This document shows, piece by piece, positions 7,756-15,008 of a stretch of DNA of 64,000 nt. The DNA is from Chitinivorax sp. PXF-14. Its GTDB lineage: Bacteria; Pseudomonadota; Gammaproteobacteria; Burkholderiales; SCOH01. A program made the position numbers and the translations under genes. The DNA is taken from assembly GCF_040812015.1 (NCBI RefSeq), contig NZ_JBFNXJ010000001.1:62001-126000 (forward strand), in the 5' to 3' direction. The stretch's first letter is position 1. The number at the start of each line of letters is the position of its first letter. The notes beneath the pieces were generated by a model. The model worked only from the letters and a program-made list of their open reading frames with translations, had not been told where the DNA came from and did not search any database.

Positions 7756-9300
7756 ATGCAATGGTTTGACCGAATGCGTGATCGGATACGAAAAGGCGTC
7801 GGCATGAGTCTGCTTGGCGGCACCCCGTTCTATGACGGCATCGGCGGCGGCCGTCGCGCCTTGGCGTGGCAGGTCAGTAATCCCGGTGCAGTCGCAGCGC
7901 TGGCGTTCACCCAGAACGAATTGCGCGCCAAGAGCCGCGATCTGGTACGCCGCAATGCCTGGGCAGCGGCAGGCGTTGAAGCCTTTGTCTCGAACGCCAT
8001 CGGTACTGGCATCAAGCCGCAGAGCATGCTGGCTGATCAGTCCTTGCGCGAAGCGATCCACAGCCTGTGGTGGGACTGGTGCGAGGAAGCCGATGCCGCT
8101 GGACTGACCGATTTCTACGGCCTGCAGGCATTGGCCTGTCGCGCCATGCTCGAAGGCGGGGAATGTCTGGTGCGGCTGCGCTATCGCCGCCCGGAGGATG
8201 GCCTGCCGGTGGGCCTGCAATTGCAGTTGCTCGAACCCGAACACCTGCCAGCCACGCTGAATCAGGAATTGGCTTCCGGAAACGTCATCCGTGCGGGCAT
8301 CGAGTTCGACAAGCTCGGACGGCGGGTGGCTTACCACCTGTATCGCTCACACCCGGGTGATGGCTCACTGGCTCCGATGTCGGGCACTGGTGGCGTGGTG
8401 GGGGGTCTCGACACAGTGCGTGTCCCGGCCAGCGAAATCATTCACCTGTTTCGTCCCTTGCGGCCCGGACAGATCCGGGGCGAACCGTGGCTGGCGCGCG
8501 CACTGGTCAAGCTCAACGAACTCGACCAGTACGACGACGCCGAGCTCGTGCGCAAGAAAACCGCCGCGATGTTCGCGGGCTTCATCACGCGCCTGTCACC
8601 TGAAGACAACCTGATGGGTGAAGGACTACCGGATGCCAGTGGTGCAGCATTGGCCGGGCTGGAGCCGGGCACGATGCAGATCCTGGAGCCCGGCGAGGAC
8701 GTGAAGTTCAGTCAGCCTGCCGACGTGGGTGCGAGCTACGCCGAATTCCTGCGCATGCAGTTCCGGGCGGTGGCAGCGGCGATGGGCATCACCTACGAGA
8801 TGCTGACCGGCGACCTGACGCAAGTGAACTACTCGTCGATCCGGGCCGGGCTGCTGGAATTTCGCCGCCGCTGTGAGGCCATCCAGCACGGCGTGATCGT
8901 CCACCAGCTGTGCCGTCCGATCTGGCGTGCCTGGATGGAGCAGGCGCTACTTGAAGGCGCGCTGGCGCTGCCGCAGTTCACCGAGAAGAAGCGTGACTAC
9001 TTCGCGGCCAAATGGATTCCACAGGGTTGGCAGTGGGTCGATCCCAAGAAGGAATTCGACGCGATGCTGACCGCCATTCGCGCCGGGCTGCTGTCTCGAT
9101 CGGAAGCCATCTCGGCCTTCGGCTACGACGCCGAGGATATCGACCGCGAGATCGCCGCCGACAACCAGCGCGCCGATGCGCTCGGTCTGGTTTTCGACTC
9201 CGACCCGCGCCACGACAAAGCGCCCCAACCATCGGCATTGGGCGCTCCCATGAATGCGGCCGCCACGGTGACCGTGCCGCAAGACCAACAGGACAACTGA
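7756..9300 (+). CDS. Portal protein, lambda gpB family
   Basis: This is a 514-residue protein starting MQWFDRMRDRIRKGVG, right after the gpW-like gene. It carries the N-terminal FTQNELRAKSRDLVRRNAWA and the central LFRPLRPGQIRGEPWLARAL blocks of the lambda-type portal family. The portal forms the dodecameric ring at one capsid vertex through which DNA enters and leaves. I took the start three bases after the gpW stop rather than the longer upstream frame, which overlaps gpW. Confidence 0.95.
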   Translation: MQWFDRMRDRIRKGVGMSLLGGTPFYDGIGGGRRALAWQVSNPGAVAALAFTQNELRAKSRDLVRRNAWAAAGVEAFVSNAIGTGIKPQSMLADQSLREAIHSLWWDWCEEADAAGLTDFYGLQALACRAMLEGGECLVRLRYRRPEDGLPVGLQLQLLEPEHLPATLNQELASGNVIRAGIEFDKLGRRVAYHLYRSHPGDGSLAPMSGTGGVVGGLDTVRVPASEIIHLFRPLRPGQIRGEPWLARALVKLNELDQYDDAELVRKKTAAMFAGFITRLSPEDNLMGEGLPDASGAALAGLEPGTMQILEPGEDVKFSQPADVGASYAEFLRMQFRAVAAAMGITYEMLTGDLTQVNYSSIRAGLLEFRRRCEAIQHGVIVHQLCRPIWRAWMEQALLEGALALPQFTEKKRDYFAAKWIPQGWQWVDPKKEFDAMLTAIRAGLLSRSEAISAFGYDAEDIDREIAADNQRADALGLVFDSDPRHDKAPQPSALGAPMNAAATVTVPQDQQDN

Positions 9301-9301
9301 C

Positions 9302-10609
9302 ATGCAACTCGTTCATCTGGCGTCCCGCCTCTACGGGACGCCGCTCCTCATTGCGCGTCCCAAACTCGACGTGATCCTCTCCGTGCTGGGTTCCCGCATC
9401 GGCTTGCCTGATCTGGACATGGCAATGCCGCTGCCCATGCCGCGCCAAAGCGCCACATCGGGTCAGGCTGGCATTGCCGTCATCCCGGTGGTCGGCACGC
9501 TGGTCAGACGTTCGATGGGTATCGAAGCCGCCTCTGGCCTGATGTCCTACGGCGAGATCGAAGCCCGACTGGACGCCGCGCTGGCCGACCCGCAGGTGGC
9601 GGGCATCCTGCTCGATCTGGATTCGCCCGGCGGCGAGGCCTCGGGTGTGTTCGAACTGGCCGAGCGCATCCGCGCCGCCAGCACCATCAAGCCGATCTGG
9701 GCGCACGCCAACGATGCCGCGTACTCGGCGGCTTTTGCCATCGCGGCAGCCTGCCAGCGCCTGACTCTGTCGCAGACCGCTGGCGTCGGGTCTATTGGCG
9801 TGATCGCGCTACACGTCGACCAGTCGGTGAAGGACGCCAAGGACGGCCTGAACTACACGGCTGTCTTCGCGGGCAGCCACAAGAACGATTTCTCCCCGCA
9901 CGAGCCACTCACCCCCCAGGCCACCACCGCGTTGCAGACCGAGGTGGATCGCCTCTACGACATCTTCGTGAATCAGGTCGGACAGATGCGCGGCATCGAT
10001 CCGGATGCCGTGCGCGCCACCGAGGCGGGGCTGTTCTATGGCGAGCAGGCGGTGGCAGCAGGCCTCGCCGACGCAGTGATGCCGTTTGATGCGGTGATGA
10101 CCGAGTTCACCGACGCGTTGGCGGCCAAGCAGCGGCTGGCGCAGCCCGGTGTGGCCCGCGCCTCGCCGCGAAGCCTGCCCGCGCAAGCCATTTCAAACCC
10201 GCCCCGAAGCAAACCTTTCACCCTGGAGAACACCATGACCGACCCGAAAGATGACCACGAAAACCCGAGCGATCCGGCCGACACCGCCCCACAGGGCGAC
10301 CAGCCGCAGACCGACAGCGATCCGCAACCGACGCCTGTTGCCCAAGCCGCACTGTCGCAGTCGTTCGCCAGCGGGCGCGGCCAAGCACAGGCCATTGCAG
10401 AGATGTGCCTGATCGCGGGCCAGTCCCAACGCACGGCGGAATTCCTCGCAGCAGGCTTCTCGGAAGCGCAGGTGCGCCGCGCCTTGCTCGACGCCCGTGC
10501 CGACCAACCCGAAATCGCCTCGCGTATCACCGCCGATGCAGGAACCAGCCAGCACCCGGAAAACAGTCCGGTGGTCGCTGCCGTCAAGAAACTCACCGCC
10601 AAGGAGTAA
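9302..10609 (+). CDS. S49-family head protease with C-terminal scaffold (gpC-like)
   Basis: This is a 435-residue protein. Residues about 55-275 are a SppA/ClpP-like S49 peptidase: LLDLDSPGGEASG, then AAYSAAFAIAAAC with probable catalytic Ser142, and a probable base Lys194 in GSHKNDF, giving a Ser-Lys dyad. The C-terminal region from residue 312 is acidic and helical, as expected for an assembly scaffold. In lambda the equivalent gpC carries the Nu3 scaffold as its C-terminus, and the same layout is seen here. It processes the procapsid. Confidence 0.93.
   Translation: MQLVHLASRLYGTPLLIARPKLDVILSVLGSRIGLPDLDMAMPLPMPRQSATSGQAGIAVIPVVGTLVRRSMGIEAASGLMSYGEIEARLDAALADPQVAGILLDLDSPGGEASGVFELAERIRAASTIKPIWAHANDAAYSAAFAIAAACQRLTLSQTAGVGSIGVIALHVDQSVKDAKDGLNYTAVFAGSHKNDFSPHEPLTPQATTALQTEVDRLYDIFVNQVGQMRGIDPDAVRATEAGLFYGEQAVAAGLADAVMPFDAVMTEFTDALAAKQRLAQPGVARASPRSLPAQAISNPPRSKPFTLENTMTDPKDDHENPSDPADTAPQGDQPQTDSDPQPTPVAQAALSQSFASGRGQAQAIAEMCLIAGQSQRTAEFLAAGFSEAQVRRALLDARADQPEIASRITADAGTSQHPENSPVVAAVKKLTAKE
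10235..10609 (+). CDS. Nested scaffold protein (Nu3-like) within the protease gene
   Basis: An in-frame ATG (MTDPKDDHENPS) at residue 312 of the protease gene is preceded by CTGGAGAACACC, a good ribosome site. The product would be 124 residues, acidic at the start and helical at the end (AEFLAAGFSEAQVRRALLD). This reproduces the lambda C/Nu3 arrangement, in which scaffold is made separately in excess from an internal start. The internal start is inferred from the ribosome site and family precedent. Confidence 0.7.
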   Translation: MTDPKDDHENPSDPADTAPQGDQPQTDSDPQPTPVAQAALSQSFASGRGQAQAIAEMCLIAGQSQRTAEFLAAGFSEAQVRRALLDARADQPEIASRITADAGTSQHPENSPVVAAVKKLTAKE

Positions 10610-10612
10610 GCC

Positions 10613-10990
10613 ATGCCCACTGTCTCTCAACCCAAAAATCTCGGCGACCTGTTGAAGTACGAAGCGCCGAATCTCTACTCGCGTGACCAGGACACCGTCG
10701 CGGCCGCGCAGAACCTGTCGCTGGGCACCGTGGTGGGCCGCGAAACGGCTACCGCCAAGCTCAAGGCCCTCGACCCGAGCGCCTCGGACGGCACGGAAAC
10801 CGCCGTTGGCGTGCTCGGCAGTGACGTCGATGCGACGCTGATCGACCGTGAGGACGCGATCCTGATCGCCCGCCACGCCATCGTCGCACGCGGCGCACTG
10901 GTCTGGCCGACCGGCATCAGCACTGCGCACAAAGTGGCTGCCATCAAGCAACTCGCAGAACGTGGAGTCCTTGCCCGCGAGAGTGCCTAA
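10613..10990 (+). CDS. Head decoration protein (gpD-like)
   Basis: This is a 125-residue protein. AAGTVV-type decoration features are visible (LSLGTVVGRETATAKLKAL, then VGVLGSDVDAT), as in lambda gpD and phage 21 SHP. These trimers bind the expanded capsid and stabilise it. Its location between protease/scaffold and major capsid gene is the standard position. A terminator-like hairpin follows at 11035. Confidence 0.93.
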   Translation: MPTVSQPKNLGDLLKYEAPNLYSRDQDTVAAAQNLSLGTVVGRETATAKLKALDPSASDGTETAVGVLGSDVDATLIDREDAILIARHAIVARGALVWPTGISTAHKVAAIKQLAERGVLARESA

Positions 10991-11034
10991 AACCCGCGCC
11001 TGACCCACTTCCAACGCTCCGTTTCACTCCCCCC

Positions 11035-11055
11035 AAAACCCGCCGCTGGCGGGTT
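11035..11055 (+). terminator. Hairpin between decoration and capsid genes
   Basis: AAACCCGCC and GGCGGGTTT form a 9-bp stem with a three-base loop. There is only a short T stretch, so it may act as a partial terminator or an mRNA-stabilising structure ahead of the highly expressed capsid gene. Confidence 0.55.
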
Positions 11056-11077
11056 TCGTCATTTCTGGAGATCCCAA

Positions 11078-12100
11078 ATGCAGAACCCTTTTGAAAACCC
11101 CGGCTTCTCGATGGCCAGCCTGACGGCCGCCATCAACCTCATCCCCAACCGCTATGGGCGGCTGGAGCAACTCAACCTGTTCCCGGCCAAGCCGGTGCGC
11201 ACCCGGCAGATCATCGTCGAGGAGTACGCCGGTCGTCTGAATCTGCTGCCCACCCGGGCGCCCGGTTCGCCCGGCACGGTGGGTGAGCGTGGCAAGCGCA
11301 ACCTGCGTTCCTTCGTGATCCCGCACATCCCCCACGACGACGTGGTGCTGCCCGAGGAAGTGCAAGGACTGCGCGCCTTCGGTTCCGAAACCGAAATGGA
11401 AGCCATCGGCGGTGTCATGGCCCGCCATCTGGAGACCATGCGCAACAAGCACGCGATCACCCTGGAGCATCTGCGCATGGGTGCGCTCAAAGGCAAGATC
11501 CTCGACGCTGATGGCAGTGAGCTCGTCGATCTGTTCGACGAGTTCGACATCACTGCGCAATCGGTGTCCTTCGAGTTTTCGACGGCGGCCGACAACGGGC
11601 AAATCAAGACTGCCTGCCTGGAGTTGCTGGGCCTCATGGAAGATGGACTCACCGGCGAGTTCTCGACCGGCGTGCATGTGCTTTGCTCGACCGAGTTCTT
11701 CCGGGCGCTGACGACCCACAAAGAGGTCAAGACCGCCTACCAGAACTGGCAGCAGGGCGCAGTGCTGATCAACGATATGCGCTCGGGCTTCAGCTACAGC
11801 GGCATCACCTTTGAGGAATACCGGGGCCAGGCTTCCTTTGTGCAAGCCGACGGCACGCTGGGGTCGCGCCGCTTCATTGCCGCAGGGGAAGCCCATGCCT
11901 TCCCGGTCGGCACGGTGGATACCTTCGCGACCTACTTCGCGCCAGCGGACTTCAACGAGACCGTGAACACCATCGGCCAGCCGCTGTATGCCAAGCAGGA
12001 GCCACGCAAGTTCGACCGGGGTACCGATCTTCACACGCAGAGCAACCCGCTTCCGATGTGCCATCGCCCAGGCGTGCTGATCAAGCTCGTTGCTGCCTGA
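11078..12100 (+). CDS. Major capsid protein (gpE family)
   Basis: This is a 340-residue protein. The family features are the N-terminal NPFENPGFSMASLTAAIN, the LPTRAPGSPG segment, and the C-terminal GQPLYAKQEPRKFDRGTDLH region common to lambda-type E proteins. It has the HK97 fold by family membership. Length equals lambda gpE (about 341). CTGGAG precedes the ATG. The stop overlaps the next ATG. Confidence 0.95.
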   Translation: MQNPFENPGFSMASLTAAINLIPNRYGRLEQLNLFPAKPVRTRQIIVEEYAGRLNLLPTRAPGSPGTVGERGKRNLRSFVIPHIPHDDVVLPEEVQGLRAFGSETEMEAIGGVMARHLETMRNKHAITLEHLRMGALKGKILDADGSELVDLFDEFDITAQSVSFEFSTAADNGQIKTACLELLGLMEDGLTGEFSTGVHVLCSTEFFRALTTHKEVKTAYQNWQQGAVLINDMRSGFSYSGITFEEYRGQASFVQADGTLGSRRFIAAGEAHAFPVGTVDTFATYFAPADFNETVNTIGQPLYAKQEPRKFDRGTDLHTQSNPLPMCHRPGVLIKLVAA

Positions 12101-12378
12101 TGGATGTCGCGACGTTGTACGAGGCGGCACGCAGTGCAGGACTGCTGACCGCCGTCACGGTGGCGGGCACCACAGTCCACTGTGCCTTCCGTGCCCCGGA
12201 CGAAACCGTGCTGGATGGTTTTGCGCTATCGCGGGACTACCAGATCGACTACCCGGCGTCCTGGCTGACGCTGGCTGCAGGGGACACGGTCGAGGTGGCA
12301 GGCAACACCTATCAGGTGCGCGACGTGCGCGCCATCGGCGACGGCACCGAGCGTCGCGCCTCGCTCTCCCAACTCTGA
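12100..12378 (+). CDS. Head-tail joining protein (gpFII-like)
   Basis: This is a 92-residue protein starting MDVATLYEAARSAGLL. The middle contains a beta-rich region (DYPASWLTLAAGDTVEVAGN) typical of the small head-completion/joining proteins placed just after major capsid genes. The ATG overlaps the capsid stop (TGATG). Assignment rests mostly on size and position. Confidence 0.7.
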   Translation: MDVATLYEAARSAGLLTAVTVAGTTVHCAFRAPDETVLDGFALSRDYQIDYPASWLTLAAGDTVEVAGNTYQVRDVRAIGDGTERRASLSQL

Positions 12379-12388
12379 GGAACACCCC

Positions 12389-12814
12389 ATGAACTCCGTC
12401 CGCGAGCGCCTCTTGCGGGAGATCGTCACGCGCCTGGCATCTGCGATTGCCCCGACACCGGTGCTGCGCATGCCTGCTGTGCCGGTCACCCGCGAGGCCA
12501 GTCCGGCGCTGCTGCTGTTCGTCGATGGCGACAGCATCACCGCCCACGCCAACCACCTTGTCGACCGGTTGCTGATGGTCCGGCTTGCCGTGGTGGCACG
12601 CGGTGCGGATGCCTTCGATGTCGCCGACCAGGCGCTGGTCGCGGCCCACGCGGCAATGCTCGCCGACCCGAATCTGGGCGGTCTGGTCATCGCCGTGCGC
12701 GAGATCGACTGCGAATGGGAGTTCGACGACGCCGACGCCGGGGCCGTCGCGCTGCCCGCCCGCTACGAAATCCGCTACCGCACCCACGCCATCGACCTTA
12801 CCCAAACAGGATGA
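12389..12814 (+). CDS. Minor tail protein / tail terminator (gpZ/gpU-like)
   Basis: This is a 141-residue protein, MNSVRERLLREIVTRLASAI at the start. The GGLVIAVREIDCEWEFDDAD segment and the C-terminal ALPARYEIRYRT beta strand are the usual look of tail-completion proteins that cap the tail tube at the neck. Position between the joining protein and the tube protein agrees. A precise family name is uncertain. Confidence 0.7.
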   Translation: MNSVRERLLREIVTRLASAIAPTPVLRMPAVPVTREASPALLLFVDGDSITAHANHLVDRLLMVRLAVVARGADAFDVADQALVAAHAAMLADPNLGGLVIAVREIDCEWEFDDADAGAVALPARYEIRYRTHAIDLTQTG

Positions 12815-12818
12815 ACCC

Positions 12819-13022
12819 ATGCACATCGAACTACTGAAACCCCATACCCACGCAGGCAAGCGCCTCTTCGTAGGTGATCGCCTTGATCTGAATGACGCCA
12901 GCGCCCGTTGGCTGATCGCACAAGGCACGGCCAAAGCGGCCACCCCCGCCACTGATTCCAAACCCGCCCGCCGTGATGCCACGTCCGGTGTTTCCACAAC
13001 TGCAGCCACTCAAGGAGACTGA
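12819..13022 (+). CDS. Small tail-module protein, unknown function
   Basis: This is a 67-residue protein. The first half (MHIELLKPHTHAGKRLFVGD through SARWLIAQG) is a short conserved fold seen in phage and Mu-like modules just before tube genes. The second half is Ala/Thr/Lys-rich and disordered-looking. It starts four bases after the upstream gene. No function is known to me. Confidence 0.65.
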   Translation: MHIELLKPHTHAGKRLFVGDRLDLNDASARWLIAQGTAKAATPATDSKPARRDATSGVSTTAATQGD

Positions 13023-13024
13023 AC

Positions 13025-13777
13025 ATGGCTTACTTTTCTGGACAAGGCCGCGTCTACATCGGCGCACGTGATGAACTCGGCAACCCTGCTGGGCTGACCT
13101 TCGTCGGTAACGTGCCCGAGCTGAAGGTGTCGCTGTCGGTGGACACCATCGAGCACCAGGAAGCTCAGTCGGGTCAGCGCCTGACCGACCTGCAACTCAT
13201 CAAGACCAAGAAAGGCGAGTTCGCCTGCACGCTGGAAGAGCTGATCGCCACCAACTTGGCACTCGCGCTCTATGGCACCACGACCACGATCACCCCCGGC
13301 ACGGTGACTGGCGAGCTGCTGCCCAACCCTGTCACGCCGGGCAGTCTGTATCCGTTGACCATGCAAAACGTGTCCGCCGTGCAGATCCAGGACTTGGATG
13401 CCACGCCCAAGACGCTTCCGGCCAGCCAGTACAGCGTCAATGCCAAGCACGGCTCGCTGGTGGTGCTCGATGCCACGTCGGGCGGCCCGTACACCGAGCC
13501 GTTCACCGTCGATTACGCCTATGGCGCGGCGCAGAGCACGGCGATGTTCACCCAGCCACTACCCGAGCGCTGGATTCGCTTCGAGGGGCTCAACACCGCC
13601 GACGGCAATCGCGAGGTGGTGATCGACCTGTACCGCGTGGCCATCAACCCGGCCAAGGAGCTCTCGATCATCACGGACGAACTGCTGAAGTTTGAGCTGT
13701 CGGGCCAGGTACTGGCGGATCTGACCAAGCCAGCCGGTGGTGATCTCGGTCAGTTCGGACGTCTGGTGCTGCTGTGA
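13025..13777 (+). CDS. Major tail tube protein (gpV-like)
   Basis: This is a 250-residue protein. It has MAYFSGQGRVYIGARDELGN at the start, the LSVDTIEHQEAQSG segment and a C-terminal beta domain ending DLGQFGRLVLL. These match siphovirus tube proteins that also carry an extra domain. It is placed directly before the tail assembly chaperone. The stop overlaps the chaperone ATG. Confidence 0.9.
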   Translation: MAYFSGQGRVYIGARDELGNPAGLTFVGNVPELKVSLSVDTIEHQEAQSGQRLTDLQLIKTKKGEFACTLEELIATNLALALYGTTTTITPGTVTGELLPNPVTPGSLYPLTMQNVSAVQIQDLDATPKTLPASQYSVNAKHGSLVVLDATSGGPYTEPFTVDYAYGAAQSTAMFTQPLPERWIRFEGLNTADGNREVVIDLYRVAINPAKELSIITDELLKFELSGQVLADLTKPAGGDLGQFGRLVLL

Positions 13778-14178
13778 TGGACGGCTTCAATACCTTCCCC
13801 CCTGAGCCTGTCGTCGTGACGCTGTCCGGTACCGCGCTGGAACTGACGCCGATCCGGCTGGGCGAGTTGCCACGGCTGCTGGCCGTGGTGCGCCCGCTGG
13901 CCGAGGAGATCACCAGTGATCCGGACTGGATGGCGCTGCTGGGACGGCACGGCGATGCCGTGCTGGATTTGCTGGCGATCACCACCCGGCGTGAACGCGC
14001 GTGGATCAACGACCTGTCGCTGGAGGACGCCGTGCACTTGGCCGCCGCCGTGTTCGAGGTGAACGCGGATTTTTTCGTGGCGCACGTCGTCCCGGCAGTT
14101 CAGGGCGCGGCCCAGCGACTCGCGCCGACGCTGCGCTCGCTGACGATTTCGGCTGGGACAGTGCCGTCGCCCGCCTGA
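13777..14178 (+). CDS. Tail assembly chaperone (gpG-like)
   Basis: This is a 133-residue protein taken from the ATG that overlaps the tube stop (a GTG three bases earlier is also in frame). The mixed helical sequence (DWMALLGRHGDAVLDLLAIT, LEDAVHLAAAVFEVNADFF) and position between tube and tape measure fit gpG. A heptamer T TTT TTC lies in frame at 14070-14076, so a fraction of ribosomes may shift -1 and make a G-T fusion that ends at 14363. Confidence 0.8.
   Translation: MDGFNTFPPEPVVVTLSGTALELTPIRLGELPRLLAVVRPLAEEITSDPDWMALLGRHGDAVLDLLAITTRRERAWINDLSLEDAVHLAAAVFEVNADFFVAHVVPAVQGAAQRLAPTLRSLTISAGTVPSPA
14070..14076 (+). promoter_or_regulatory. Candidate -1 ribosomal frameshift site
   Basis: T TTT TTC is a canonical X XXY YYZ heptamer, in the zero frame of the chaperone gene (codons GAT TTT TTC). 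Slipping back one base enters the frame that runs open to 14363 and encodes the T-like extension. It lies about 34 codons before the zero-frame stop, earlier than the lambda site. No other good heptamer was seen nearer the stop. Confidence 0.6.
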
Positions 14179-14363
14179 TCCGCGCCGGGCACCGGCTTGG
14201 CGACGTGATGGCCTATACGCTCGCTCAGGCGCAAGCCTTTCTGGATGCCGACGGACAGATCGAACGGCAGCAACTTGCCCAGCTGCTCGGCATTCATGCC
14301 GTGGCAGCACAGGGCGAGAAGCGTGGCATCGAACAACTGCAACGCGATCTCCTGAAGGACTAA
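14076..14363 (+). CDS. Tail chaperone extension (gpT-like), frameshift product
   Basis: This is the -1 frame part of the chaperone. The coding signal is clearest from DDFGWDSAVARLIRAGHRLG through AYTLAQAQAFLDADGQIERQ to LQRDLLKD. There is no good independent start near the beginning; an internal ATG at 14208 could make only the last 51 residues. The T part in lambda-like phages recruits the tube protein to the tape measure. It ends three bases before the next gene. Confidence 0.65.
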   Translation, partial: RGARRPGSSGRGPATRADAALADDFGWDSAVARLIRAGHRLGDVMAYTLAQAQAFLDADGQIERQQLAQLLGIHAVAAQGEKRGIEQLQRDLLKD

Positions 14364-14366
14364 AAC

Positions 14367-15008
14367 GTGCGCCTGTCTCTGACCACCACCGGCTTGCTGG
14401 ACCCGCGCCAGTTGGCGGCATGGAGCACCGAGCGGCGTCGCGCCATCCACACCGCTGTCGCCAAGGGCATGCAATCGGGCGGGCGTGAAGTGCGTGATGC
14501 GGCGCGATCCGAGATGCGCAGCGCCTTCACCGTCAAGCGCAACAGCTTCATCTCCTCGATGGGCGTGAAGGTGTTCGACAAGAAGCCCGAACTGCTGCCC
14601 GCCCTGCTGGTGGGCAGCAAGATTCCTTGGCTCGGTCTGCATGAAAAAGGCGGCACGGTGAGCGGCAATTTGCTGATACCGCTGCTGCCCGGGCGCATCG
14701 GCCCCAAGCGCTTCAAGGCGGTCATTGACGGCCTGATGCGCTCGGGCAATGCCTTCTTTATCGAGAAGAACGGTCGCGTGCTGCTGGTGGCCGAGAACAT
14801 CAAAGAGAACGCCGGGCAGCTTGGCCGCTTCAAGCGTGCCGAGCGTGGTCGTACCGGGGCCAAGCAGATCAAGCGTGGCCAGGAGATTCCCATCGCCGTG
14901 CTGGTCAAGCGCGTCGATCTCAAACGACGACTGAATCTGGCGGGTGGCGTGCAACGCGCCTTGCCTGCACTGGCTCGGGCGATTCAACAAGAACTGGACA
15001 AAGTCTGA
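14367..15008 (+). CDS. DUF6441 family tail protein
   Basis: This is a 213-residue protein starting with GTG (MRLSLTTTGLLDPRQLAAW), with AAGGAC upstream. The conserved core is IPWLGLHEKGGTVSGN followed by LPGRIGPKRFKAVIDGLM, characteristic of DUF6441 phage proteins placed before the tape measure gene. The role in tail assembly is inferred from position. The stop overlaps the tape-measure ATG. Confidence 0.8.
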   Translation: MRLSLTTTGLLDPRQLAAWSTERRRAIHTAVAKGMQSGGREVRDAARSEMRSAFTVKRNSFISSMGVKVFDKKPELLPALLVGSKIPWLGLHEKGGTVSGNLLIPLLPGRIGPKRFKAVIDGLMRSGNAFFIEKNGRVLLVAENIKENAGQLGRFKRAERGRTGAKQIKRGQEIPIAVLVKRVDLKRRLNLAGGVQRALPALARAIQQELDKV

